Part shown: piece by piece, positions 57,075 to 64,000 of the stretch | How positions within the stretch are numbered: position 1 is the first letter of the stretch | Layout: every line of letters begins with the position of its first letter | Assembly: GCA_963841715.1 (NCBI GenBank) | Contig: CAWJDP010000002.1 | Coordinates: 310,001 to 374,000, forward strand | Reading direction: 5' to 3' | DNA from: DASPWW01 sp963841715 | Lineage (GTDB): Bacteria > Actinomycetota > Thermoleophilia > Solirubrobacterales > 70-9 | Length of the DNA: 64,000 nt | The notes under the pieces: generated by a model | What the model saw: the letters and a program-made list of their open reading frames with translations, nothing else | Databases searched by the model: none | What the model was told of the DNA's origin: nothing | Program-made: the position numbers and the translations under genes

Positions 57075-57345
57075 TCCCCGGAACACAGCCGGGATCGTCA
57101 TCAGCATGATCTTGAGGTCGAGCCAGAGCGACCAGTTCTGGATGGGCGGGATACCGCTGACGTGCTAAGCCCCATGCGATCTGATCTGAGCGTGGGGGTC
57201 GTAGAGGCGCCGACTCGCGATCAGGATCAGCGCCAGCGGGCTGACGAGGAACTCCGCGGCGTACGACGGATTGGGGTTGAGCACGTCGGAGAGGAAGATC
57301 GCCGCGAGCCCGCGGTCAGCGGCGCCGCCGCCTCGTGCGCGCGCG
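57075..57345 (-). pseudogene. Remnant of a polyprenyl-phosphate sugar transferase
   Basis: On the minus strand IQNWSLWLDLKIMLMTIPAVFRG (57142-57076) is the well-known end of WcaJ/PssY-type initiating sugar transferases. Just upstream another frame reads AIFLSDVLNPNPSYAAEFLV and SPLALILIASRRLYDP, then stops at 57165, as an N-terminal membrane helix end would. The whole central catalytic part is missing. So an exopolysaccharide initiating transferase has been deleted, leaving both ends. The N-fragment assignment is weaker than the C-terminal one. Confidence 0.65.
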
Positions 57346-57348
57346 TTC

Positions 57349-58548
57349 CTACCGAGCCTTCCACGCTGCCTCCGTGAGGCGTGAGCGCTCGACCTCGTCG
57401 AGGCTCGCGCAACCGCTCAGCGCCAGCGTCAGGTCAAGCTCGGCGAGCAGCATCCGCAGCACGGTCTCGACGCCCGCCTCGCCGCCGAGCGCGAGGCCCC
57501 ACAGATAGGGGCGGCCGAGCAGCACGGCATCGGCGCCGAGGGCGAGCGCCTTGAAGACGTCCGCGCCGGAGCGCACGCCGCTGTCGAGAAGCACGCTGAG
57601 CTCGCCGCCGCCGGCGTCGACGATCGCCGGAAGCGCGTCGAGCGAGGCGATCCCGCCGTCGACCTGACGGCCGCCGTGGTTGGAGACGACGATCGCGTTG
57701 ATCCCGCGCTCGCGGGCCTCGCGTGCGTCGTCGGGATGCAGGATCCCCTTGATCACGATCGGCAGCGAGGTCCATTCGCGCAGGCGGCCGAGGTCGTCCC
57801 AGGTCAGCGACGGGTTCAGGTAGACGCCGAGGTAGTGGCCGAGCGCGGCGCCGAGGTCCTCCTCGGGGGGCACCTCGAGGGCGCGGCGGAACACCGGATC
57901 CTGAAGGTAGTTGGCGTTCCCGACCCCCTCGAGGAACGGGAGCCAGGCCTGCTGCAGGTCGCGCGGCTTCCAGCCCGGGATGTAGGTGTCGACGGTGAGC
58001 ACGATCGCGCCGTACCCCGCCGCCTCGGCGCGCCGCACCATGCTCTCGGCCAGCTCGGGGTCGTTGGGCCAGTAGAGCTGGAACCAGCGTGGAGCCTGGC
58101 CTGCCTCCTCGGCGATCCGCTCAAGCGTGTGCGCGGCCGCCGAGCTCGCGACCAGCGGGAGGCCGATCCCGGCTGCCGCGCGCGCGGTCGCGAGCTCGCC
58201 GTCGGGGTGGACGATCGACTGCACGCCGATCGGCGCGAGCAGCACCGGGGCCGGGATCGCGGTCCCGAGGATCTCCGTCTCGAGGCGGACCTCGGCGACG
58301 TCGCGCAGCATTCGCGGGACGATGCGCCAGCGCCGGAACGCGTCGAGGTTGGCCCGCATCGTGTCGCCTGTGCCTGCGGTCGCGAACACGTAGGAGGCCG
58401 CGCGTTCCTCCATCGCCTCCTCGGCTCGGGCCTCCAGCTCGGCCACCGAGACCGGGAGCTCGGGCCTCTCGCCGCCGAGGCCGCGAGCGTAGATCTCGCG
58501 GTAGTAGTCGCCGAATCGCATCGGCGGTCCGGCCTCGGGTGTGCTCAT
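57349..58548 (-). CDS. FMN-dependent alpha-hydroxy-acid oxidase (lactate 2-monooxygenase type)
   Basis: From ATG 58548, 399 residues. APVLLAPIGVQSIVHPDGELA, WFQLYWPNDPELAESMVRRAEA, LTVDTYIPGWKPRDL, LPIVIKGILHPDDAREA, NAIVVSNHGGRQVDGGI (catalytic His and Arg) and LLDSGVRSGADVFKALALGA are all present. The length and the insert after WKPRDLQQAWLPFL favour lactate 2-monooxygenase (lactate + O2 to acetate + CO2) over lactate dehydrogenase, but lactate oxidase is possible. The start before it is clear of the Arg-rich upstream frame. Confidence 0.88.
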   Translation of the reverse strand: MSTPEAGPPMRFGDYYREIYARGLGGERPELPVSVAELEARAEEAMEERAASYVFATAGTGDTMRANLDAFRRWRIVPRMLRDVAEVRLETEILGTAIPAPVLLAPIGVQSIVHPDGELATARAAAGIGLPLVASSAAAHTLERIAEEAGQAPRWFQLYWPNDPELAESMVRRAEAAGYGAIVLTVDTYIPGWKPRDLQQAWLPFLEGVGNANYLQDPVFRRALEVPPEEDLGAALGHYLGVYLNPSLTWDDLGRLREWTSLPIVIKGILHPDDAREARERGINAIVVSNHGGRQVDGGIASLDALPAIVDAGGGELSVLLDSGVRSGADVFKALALGADAVLLGRPYLWGLALGGEAGVETVLRMLLAELDLTLALSGCASLDEVERSRLTEAAWKAR

Positions 58549-58655
58549 TGCGGCGATTCCAGCCGGCCGCGGATCCGCTTGTTCGGCTCGAGCACCTCGT
58601 CGGGCCGGTTCGCCGTCGCGGTCACTACCTGAAAATACGCTCACGGGGCGGTCGG

Positions 58656-58772
58656 TTACAAGCCGCCGTCGCACGCCTCAGGCAACGTTGCGCCCGAGCG
58701 GGGGTCCTCGCGGGGCGCGTCGAGGATCGCCCCGCAGCGCGCGCAGCCGGCTGCCGCAGCGCTGGCGCTCAC
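58656..58772 (-). CDS. 38-residue CxxC protein coupled to acetolactate decarboxylase
   Basis: GTG 58772 overlaps the budA stop (GTGA), opening VSASAAAAGCARCGAILDAP and ending EACDGGL. It has Cys10, Cys13 and Cys34, a zinc-knuckle-like CxxC pattern. The overlap with budA and the Cys pairing suggest a true small protein, but it could be chance. The rest of the gap to 58548 (about 107 bases) shows nothing. Confidence 0.4.
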   Translation of the reverse strand: MSASAAAAGCARCGAILDAPREDPRSGATLPEACDGGL

Positions 58773-59542
58773 GAGCCGTCGGCGTGCTCGACGCGGTCAA
58801 GAGCCTCGCGCGTCGACGATGCGAGCTTCTCAAGCGAGAAGTCGATCCCTCCGGGGAGCTCCATGTGTAGATCGCTTGACGGGTCGACTTGGACCCGCAC
58901 CCCGGCCGGTCGGCAGCTCAAAACGTGCCCGCCGCGGGTGCGGTCCGCGGTGATGAAGTGGAGGTGGTAGCCGGGGACCTCGATTCCCTGCGCGTAGTCG
59001 GGGAACCGGAACCCGACCAGCGCTCCCTCGACGTCCGTGAGCTCGAACACCTGCTGCTCGGCGACGACCTCGGTCAGTTGTCGGTAGGGCTTGCTCTGTC
59101 GGGGGACCGAGCGCGCATGCACGCGTTCGAAGTGGCCGTCGACACGGACCGCGCACGAGGGCGTGCCGTCGGGGGCGAGGGTGTCGATCCGCGCCAGGAG
59201 GTCCTCGTGCTCGATCGGCTCGGCGATCTCGAGCTCGGCCGAGGCCTTGAACGGGACGACGACGGCGAACGGGGTCCGCGCGTCGGGCTCGATGTCGTGC
59301 AGCGTCCCGTCGAGCTCGGCGCGGTAGAAGCGTCCGTCGATTGCGATCATCTCCCCGTCGAGCGCGTTCAGCGTCCCGAGCCCGAGGTCCCCATGCTCGG
59401 CGAGTTCGTCAAAGCTGAGGTCGCCGTCGTAGTTGCCCTCGATCAGCTCCCCGATCGTCGACGCTTGGAAGAGAACGTGCGGATCGTGCTCGGGGTGGAG
59501 GTCGCGGCGGCGCATCTCCTCGACGTGGAGCGCGCGGATCAT
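58769..59542 (-). CDS. budA: Alpha-acetolactate decarboxylase
   Basis: The ATG at 59542 gives 257 residues; longer frames overlap the divergent NTF2-like gene. VLFQASTIGELIEGNYDGDL, DLGLGTLNALDGEMIAIDG, PFAVVVPF, VEGALVGFRFPDYAQGIEVPGYHLHFI and RTRGGHVLSC give the HxH...H zinc site and the substrate Arg/Glu. It turns acetolactate into acetoin, the committing step of butanediol formation and a way to dispose of pyruvate. Acetolactate synthase is not adjacent. It stands next to a lactate-oxidising enzyme gene. Confidence 0.93.
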   Translation of the reverse strand: MIRALHVEEMRRRDLHPEHDPHVLFQASTIGELIEGNYDGDLSFDELAEHGDLGLGTLNALDGEMIAIDGRFYRAELDGTLHDIEPDARTPFAVVVPFKASAELEIAEPIEHEDLLARIDTLAPDGTPSCAVRVDGHFERVHARSVPRQSKPYRQLTEVVAEQQVFELTDVEGALVGFRFPDYAQGIEVPGYHLHFITADRTRGGHVLSCRPAGVRVQVDPSSDLHMELPGGIDFSLEKLASSTREALDRVEHADGS

Positions 59543-59600
59543 GTGCTCCTCGATCACGGCGTGGATTCTGTCAGCCGCATTGGCGCGTAGATTGCGCGCC

Positions 59601-60008
59601 GTGTCGCTCGAGGAGAACAAGGACGTGGTCCGCAGCTTCTACGCGGAGGCGATCAACGACCGCGACATTGGGGCGGTCGACCGGCTGCTGACCGAGGACT
59701 TCGTCCACAACGGCGAGCGGCGCGGGCGCGACGGCCAGCGGCCCGCCGTGCAGGCGTTCCTCGATGCGTTCCCCGACCTCCACAACGAGATCGAGCTGAT
59801 CCTCGCCGAGGGCGACCTCGTCGCCGCGCATCAGACGTGGACGGGGACGCAGCGGGGGGAGTTCGCCGGTGTTGCGGCAACCGGGAGGCCTGTCAGCTTC
59901 ACCTCGACCGCGGTGCTGCGGATTGCTGGCGGGATGATCGCCGAGGCGTGGGACGAGGTCGACGTTGCCGGCCTGATGCAGCAGCTGGGAGCCGGCGGGG
60001 ACCCATAG
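59601..60008 (+). CDS. SnoaL-like ester-cyclase-fold protein
   Basis: GTG 59601 gives 135 residues: NKDVVRSFYAEAINDRDIGAVDRLL, FLDAFPDLHNEIELILAEGDLV, HQTWTGTQRGEFAGVAATGRPVSFTSTAVLRIAGGMIAEAWDEVDVAGLMQQLG. This is a very regular SnoaL-like polyketide-cyclase fold, with the central Asp/His positions. Such proteins are widespread, so a role in polyketide chemistry is not implied. Divergent from budA with about 58 bases between starts. Confidence 0.85.
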   Translation: MSLEENKDVVRSFYAEAINDRDIGAVDRLLTEDFVHNGERRGRDGQRPAVQAFLDAFPDLHNEIELILAEGDLVAAHQTWTGTQRGEFAGVAATGRPVSFTSTAVLRIAGGMIAEAWDEVDVAGLMQQLGAGGDP

Positions 60009-60065
60009 CGGGGTCCGAATGAATGGAGTCCCCATGGCGTCGACTCGTGTAGGGTCCGCGCCTTC

Positions 60066-61217
60066 GTGAGCGTGTTTCGCCGACCCACCTCAGCAATCGC
60101 GCTGGCCGCAGCGCTGGTGCTCGTCGCGCTGGCCGCAGCGGGCCCCGCTTCCGCGAAGCCGCTGAAGATCGCGCTCGAGGGGCCGCTGAGCGGCTCGCAG
60201 GCCTCGACCGGCAAGGAAATGCTGCGCGGCGTCCGCCTCGCTGTGAGGCAGGAGAACAAGCACGGCGGCGTCGTGAAGCGCAAGGTGAAGATCGTCAAGG
60301 TCGACGACAAGGGCGACCAGTCGAACGCCAAGCAGGCCGCGCGCAGGGCGATCAAGAGCCACGTCAAGGCCGTGATCGGACCGTACAACTCGTCGGTCGG
60401 GATCGTCAACCTGCCGATCTACCTCAAGCACAAGATCGTGCCGGTTCATCTGACCTCGTCGGATGACACCGAGGGCGAGGGGGTCACGATCCAGCCGAAG
60501 AACTCGCAGATCGCGCCGCTTGAGGACGCCTACATCCAGGGCGTGGGGGCGAAGAAGGTGACGATGCTCGTCGACGACACGGCCAACGGCGCGTTCACCG
60601 TCGGCATGGCCGACCGCCTCCAGCAGCGGCTCGAGGCCGCGGGCGTCACGGTGACCCGGATCTCGGTCAAGGAGCTCCAGGACCCCGGCGTCGACCCGAA
60701 TACCTACTACGCACAGCAGGTGGCCACGGCGCTCGCGACCTCGCCCGACCTGATCTACAGCAGCACATACTTCCCCGAGGGCGCCAAGATCGCGCAGGCG
60801 CTCCAGGCGGCGGGCTCCACGCCTCCGTGCCTGATGGGCCTCGCCAACGTCGACCGCGGCTTCATCGACAGCGCCGGCCTCGCGGCGAGCCAGCGGTGCG
60901 TGTTCAGTGGTGTCCCCGAGGCGCCGCAGCTCCCCACCGCGACGAAGTTCGTCAGCCAGTATGAGAACGAGTTCAACAAGACGCCGGGCGTGTGGGGCGT
61001 GTTCACGTACGACTCGGCGAAGCTGCTGTTCGCGAAGATGCGGAAGGTCGGCGGCACGAAGTTCAAGAAGGTGCAGAAGAAGCTCAGGCACACGAAGGGC
61101 TTCAGCGGACAGACCGGCGAGATCAGCATCGATCCGCAGACCGGCTACCGCACGGATCTGCCGTTCCTGCACATCCTCACGGTCGACCCGCAGCAGAACT
61201 TCGTAATCGCGCCGTAG
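60066..61217 (+). CDS. ABC-transporter substrate-binding protein, branched-chain amino acid type
   Basis: The 383-residue protein from GTG 60066 has a signal peptide (AIALAAALVLVALAAAGPASA), then KIALEGPLSGSQASTGKEMLRGVRLAVRQEN, KIVKVDDKGDQSNAKQAARR and AVIGPYNSSVGIVNLPIY, as in LivJ/LivK-type periplasmic-binding-fold I proteins. The C-terminal half has GVFTYDSAKLLFAKMRKVGG. No permease or ATPase genes are adjacent, so its transporter is encoded elsewhere or it acts as a sensor ligand-binding protein. Confidence 0.87.
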   Translation: MSVFRRPTSAIALAAALVLVALAAAGPASAKPLKIALEGPLSGSQASTGKEMLRGVRLAVRQENKHGGVVKRKVKIVKVDDKGDQSNAKQAARRAIKSHVKAVIGPYNSSVGIVNLPIYLKHKIVPVHLTSSDDTEGEGVTIQPKNSQIAPLEDAYIQGVGAKKVTMLVDDTANGAFTVGMADRLQQRLEAAGVTVTRISVKELQDPGVDPNTYYAQQVATALATSPDLIYSSTYFPEGAKIAQALQAAGSTPPCLMGLANVDRGFIDSAGLAASQRCVFSGVPEAPQLPTATKFVSQYENEFNKTPGVWGVFTYDSAKLLFAKMRKVGGTKFKKVQKKLRHTKGFSGQTGEISIDPQTGYRTDLPFLHILTVDPQQNFVIAP

Positions 61218-61229
61218 CGCGCGGCTCGG

Positions 61230-62036
61230 CTAGAGGCCGCGGTTCGGCCACTCGGGGGTTCGCCCCGCCTTGAACGCACTTGCGCCGATCGCGTGCGAGT
61301 CGCGGCGCATGAACATCGAGAAGCACGCCTCGGCCTCCTGGCGAAGCTGCTCCTCGAACGTCCGCCCGACGTTGCGCATCATCGTCTCCTTGTCTGAGCG
61401 GATCGCGCCCTGGGGGAGCGCGGCGATCTCGCGCGCGAGCTCGGTCGCCCGTTCGACCGACTTGCCCTCGGGGACGACCTCGTTCGCGAGCCCGATCCGC
61501 AGCGCCTCCTCGGCGCCGACCGCGCGCCCGGTGATGATCATCTCCATCGCGCGTCCGTAGCCGACCACGAGCGGCAGTCGCACCGTCATCCCGTCGCCGG
61601 CGACGATGTTCCAGCGCCGCTCGAGCGCCCCGAAGACGGCGTTCTCGGCGGCAATCCTGATGTCGGCGAGGAGCGCCGTCTCGAGCCCGGCTGCGACCGC
61701 CCAGCCGTTGACGGCGGCGATCACCGGCTTGAAGACGTCGGCGCGGCGGGTGTAGCCGCAGACCCCGTCGAGGTTGTAGAGGTCGCGCCGGAACTTGTCC
61801 CAGTCTTCCAGCGGCCACTCGGCGGCGTCCTGGAGGTCCCACCCGGCGCAGAACGCCTCGCCCGTCCCCGTGATCACGAGCACGAGCGCGTCGTCGTCGT
61901 CGCGGAACCGCTTCCACGCGTCGTGGAGCTCGGCGTTCATCTCGCGGCTGATCGCGTTTCGCTGTCCGGGGCGGTCGTAGGTGAGCACGACGACGCCCTC
62001 GGTGCCGGGCTCGTACTTGAGCGTGCGGTACCCCAC
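61230..62036 (-). CDS. Enoyl-CoA hydratase/isomerase family protein
   Basis: The 268-residue protein from GTG 62036 has DRPGQRNAISREMNAELHDA, VITGTGEAFCAGWDLQDAAE (oxyanion-hole loop), KPVIAAVNGWAVAAGLETALLADIRIAA and GAEEALRIGLANEVVPEG. In the second oxyanion loop the usual catalytic Glu positions are Val/Ala-Ala-Gly-Leu-Glu and ALERRWNIVAGDGMTVRLP, close to enoyl-CoA hydratases but unusual, so another crotonase-fold reaction is possible. It follows the catalase-like gene on the same strand after 7 bases. Confidence 0.83.
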   Translation of the reverse strand: MGYRTLKYEPGTEGVVVLTYDRPGQRNAISREMNAELHDAWKRFRDDDDALVLVITGTGEAFCAGWDLQDAAEWPLEDWDKFRRDLYNLDGVCGYTRRADVFKPVIAAVNGWAVAAGLETALLADIRIAAENAVFGALERRWNIVAGDGMTVRLPLVVGYGRAMEMIITGRAVGAEEALRIGLANEVVPEGKSVERATELAREIAALPQGAIRSDKETMMRNVGRTFEEQLRQEAEACFSMFMRRDSHAIGASAFKAGRTPEWPNRGL

Positions 62037-62043
62037 GCCGGCG

Positions 62044-62982
62044 TCAGCCCGCCGCGCGCGCGGCGGCGCGACGGCTCGCCGAGACGCTGTAGGCGGGCGA
62101 CCGCGCGAGCAGGATCTCGTCCTCGGAGCACTCGATCCCGTCGCAGACGTTGGTCGGGTCGAAGACGATGACCTCAGTCTCGTCGCGGTCCGGCGCAGTC
62201 AGGCCAGTGATCTCGAGCCGGCCGAGCGTCACGACCTCGCGGTCGTCGGGCCATGGGACCGTGGGGTCGTCGAGCGGGTCCTCCTCGGCGCCGATCTTCG
62301 CCTCAAGCGCGAACGCCGCCGAGCCGGCGCCGAGCCGCTCGCGGAGCTCCTTCTGGAGGTAGTCGGGCCCGTGGCTCTCGATCTCCTCCTCGCTCAGCGC
62401 GTGCTCGCCGGCCTCGGGGACCCAGCGGTAGCGAACCCAGCGTCGCTCGCCGTCGGCGTTTGTGAGTGCGAAGGCGTGGAGGCTGTTGTATGCGGCCTCT
62501 GCGTAGCTCACAGGCGGGACGAACGAGGGCAGGATCAGCTCGAGCGCAGCCTGCGTCTCGGGGTGGGCGCCGAGGAACGCGGCGATCCTCTCCATGTCCA
62601 TCTCGCCGGTCTCCGGATCGGGCCTGCGGGCGCGGAGGAAGTCGAGGAACGCCCCGCGCCTGTTGACGAAGAACACGGGCAGGGTGATCGCGACGATGTC
62701 GGTCGCCTCGCCGTCGCCGAGGTCGAACTTGGTCGCGAGGCCGCGCCCATCGCGGCGCTGGGTGTCGGCGACGTGGGGGTCGCCGCCCCCGTTCGAGAAC
62801 CGGACCAGCGTCGGCACCTCGCCGCCGGCAAGATGGGGCGCGCGGCTGAGGCCGGCCGCGTCGGGTGAGGCGACGAACGTGCCCTCGCAGAGGATTCCCT
62901 TCGCGTGCGCCGCGCGGTAGCCGGGATGCTCGCCGCTGAGCTCGTTCATCGCGTCGACGATCTCCTCGTGGACCTCGCTCAT
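62044..62982 (-). CDS. Small catalase-family (SrpA-like) heme protein
   Basis: The 312-residue protein starts at ATG 62982. GYRAAHAKGILCEGTFVAS contains the distal His, LVRFSNGGGDPHVADTQRRDGRGLATKF the NADP/heme-side region, and VFDPTNVCDGIECSEDEILLARSPAYSVSASRR the heme-ligand Tyr in an SPAYxxSxxRR signature. It is shorter than true catalases (about 500) and matches the SrpA or allene-oxide-synthase-like branch. It may be a peroxidase. It is 18 bases from the membrane gene that precedes it. Confidence 0.83.
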   Translation of the reverse strand: MSEVHEEIVDAMNELSGEHPGYRAAHAKGILCEGTFVASPDAAGLSRAPHLAGGEVPTLVRFSNGGGDPHVADTQRRDGRGLATKFDLGDGEATDIVAITLPVFFVNRRGAFLDFLRARRPDPETGEMDMERIAAFLGAHPETQAALELILPSFVPPVSYAEAAYNSLHAFALTNADGERRWVRYRWVPEAGEHALSEEEIESHGPDYLQKELRERLGAGSAAFALEAKIGAEEDPLDDPTVPWPDDREVVTLGRLEITGLTAPDRDETEVIVFDPTNVCDGIECSEDEILLARSPAYSVSASRRAAARAAG

Positions 62983-63000
62983 CGCGGCGCCAGACTATTC

Positions 63001-63723
63001 CTAATGGGCGGGTGTGTCCTTGATCGCGGCGAGCTCGTAGGTGAGCACGGCCGCGGCGAGGCCCCAGAACGGCGCCAGCAGCAGCTCCGGGGCGACGGCC
63101 CCGGCCCATTCGACAAGCAGCTTCCCATGCCCCAGGGATTCGGCGAAGGACTCGGCCGCGCTCGTCAGCAGATCGGTCAGTGTGGCGATCGGGAGCAGGA
63201 GACCGACGACGCGCCAGAAGTTGTGCCGCACCAGGTCACGGCTGCGCCGGAAGGCGTCGAGGAAGCGACGGTCCTCGATCTCGACCACGGCCGCCGAGAG
63301 CGAGAACCACCCGAAGACGAGCACGCCGGGTGCGATCAGCAGCAGGAGCGCGACGCCGAGCAGCAGGTCGTAGCTGAGGTCGACCGCGACCAACCGTGTC
63401 CACCGCAGCTGCCGCGCCACGGCGCCCAGCGAGCGCGCGTCGCCACGCCTCAGCCGCGTCACGGCCGCCGCGACGACGCCGCTGTAGAAGACGTCGCCGA
63501 GAAGCGAGGTCGCGGCGTGGATCAGCGTCACCGCGGCGACCGCGAGCGCGGCGCCCGTGCTGAGCTCGCTCGTGTCAGCCGACTCAAATCCTCGCGCCAG
63601 CGTCTCGATCAGTCCCAGCGGCACGAAGATCAGGAGCGCGGCGGTCAGCAGCAGCCCGAACTGGGAGCGGTAGGTCCGCCTCATGTCGCGGAGCACGTCG
63701 CTGAGGTCGAGCTTCGAGCGCAC
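63001..63723 (-). CDS. Multispanning membrane protein, unknown
   Basis: From GTG 63723, 240 residues (a longer frame to 63780 adds an Arg-rich leader). VRSKLDLSDVLRDMRRTYRSQFGLLLTAALLIFVPLGLIE opens it, followed by about five more hydrophobic segments, with DRRFLDAFRRSRDLVRHNFWRVVGLLLPI in the middle, which resembles the membrane domain of glycerophosphodiester-phosphodiesterase-like/DUF families. Cytoplasmic loops are Arg-rich. No reaction can be assigned. Confidence 0.65.
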   Translation of the reverse strand: MRSKLDLSDVLRDMRRTYRSQFGLLLTAALLIFVPLGLIETLARGFESADTSELSTGAALAVAAVTLIHAATSLLGDVFYSGVVAAAVTRLRRGDARSLGAVARQLRWTRLVAVDLSYDLLLGVALLLLIAPGVLVFGWFSLSAAVVEIEDRRFLDAFRRSRDLVRHNFWRVVGLLLPIATLTDLLTSAAESFAESLGHGKLLVEWAGAVAPELLLAPFWGLAAAVLTYELAAIKDTPAH

Positions 63724-63886
63724 GAATCGCGCGCCAGCATATGATCGAGCGATCACGGTGCGCCGCGCCCGATCCAACACTCGGTGACGAAGCCCTCTAC
63801 CGGCTCGGCCGGCTCTGCGTTCGGAACCACCGCGTCGTCGCGGCGTCGATCGTCGCCGCGATGGGGAACGACGACGGACCGCTGAG

Positions 63887-64000
63887 TTGCTGCTCGAGGA
63901 CTACGGGCTAATCGGCGACCTGCACTCGGCCGCCCTCGTCAGCCGCGAGGGGTCGATCGACTGGCTGTGCCTACCGCGGTTCGACTCAGGCGCCTGCTTC
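63887..64000 (+). CDS. GH15 glucoamylase/trehalase-like enzyme, N-terminal start only
   Basis: The last bases read LLLEDYGLIGDLHSAALVSR, then EGSIDWLCLPRFDSGACF, the conserved N-terminal entry of GH15 glucoamylase/trehalase-type enzymes (trehalase-like N-terminal domain). The frame upstream lacks a common start except TTG 63887 or CTG 63815, so the true start is uncertain. The rest lies to the right of the window. Confidence 0.78.
   Translation, partial: MLLEDYGLIGDLHSAALVSREGSIDWLCLPRFDSGACF

Noticed and set aside
1..64000. CRISPR arrays, insertion sequences or rRNA genes
   Set aside because: No regularly spaced direct repeats, transposase motifs or rRNA sequence were found on reading both strands.

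Overview
The window is a gene-dense, very GC-rich bacterial chromosome segment. It shows many GTG/TTG starts, 4-bp ATGA/GTGA gene overlaps, a DivIVA coiled-coil protein, secreted proteins with Ala/Lys-rich tails and many NTF2-like, DHFR-like and FAD enzymes. This pattern fits a deep actinobacterium of the Thermoleophilia/Solirubrobacterales type. That placement is inferred from gene content and style; no rRNA gene is present to confirm it. No phage, insertion sequence, CRISPR array or rRNA was found. Six tRNA-related sequences are present: Leu-CAA, Leu-UAG, Trp-CCA, Gly-UCC, Pro-GGG and a broken 3' copy of the Pro gene.

Layout. 1-7.3 kb: cell-envelope genes (acidic protein running off the edge, secreted beta-helix protein, GT28-like glycosyltransferase, EamA-like transporter, polysaccharide deacetylase, a coupled sugar-nucleotide epimerase/aminotransferase pair, an orphan Flp-type pilin) closed by three stacked hairpins. 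7.4-9.8 kb: NTF2-like protein, monooxygenase and a reductase gene broken by five frameshifts. 9.8-13.8 kb: a minus-strand membrane electron-transfer cluster built on a split, cytochrome-b6-like protein. 13.9-17 kb: patatin-like phospholipase and an RTX-like secreted protein. 17.1-25.1 kb: rph-rdgB-CDF transporter, then roadblock-like protein, TldD, TldE, lipoprotein and Vps62-like protein in one tightly overlapped run. 25-34.6 kb: a glycosyltransferase/acyltransferase wreck, then fatty-acid and acyl-CoA genes (3-hydroxyacyl-CoA dehydrogenase, acyl-CoA carboxylase, diiron ferritin-like protein, frameshifted acetoacetate-CoA ligase). 34.6-39 kb: tRNA genes interspersed with SRAP, VOC and beta-propeller genes. 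39-45.9 kb: OsmC, ArsR, MMPL, sulfide:quinone-oxidoreductase-like, DUF1641, ferredoxin-reductase-like and sulfite-oxidase-like genes, which together look like a sulfur/persulfide handling module. 46-57 kb: GH25 lysozyme, DUF6351-like hydrolase, acyltransferase, glucuronokinase-like GHMP kinase, MFS transporter and two coupled FAD oxidoreductases. 57-64 kb: remnant of a sugar transferase, lactate-monooxygenase-like enzyme, acetolactate decarboxylase with a coupled 38-residue CxxC protein, ABC binding protein, enoyl-CoA hydratase, catalase-like protein and the start of a GH15 enzyme.

The most interesting parts are the b6-type electron-transfer cluster without Rieske or cytochrome c partners (9.8-13.8 kb), the ArsR/SQR/DUF1641/molybdoenzyme module (40-46 kb), the TldD/TldE operon with small unexplained partners (19.8-25.1 kb), and scattered wreckage of exopolysaccharide genes. 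The tRNA-Pro 3' duplication flanking a beta-propeller gene may be the trace of an old integration event. Very small genes at 19612-19752 and 58656-58772 are likely to be missed by ordinary gene callers.
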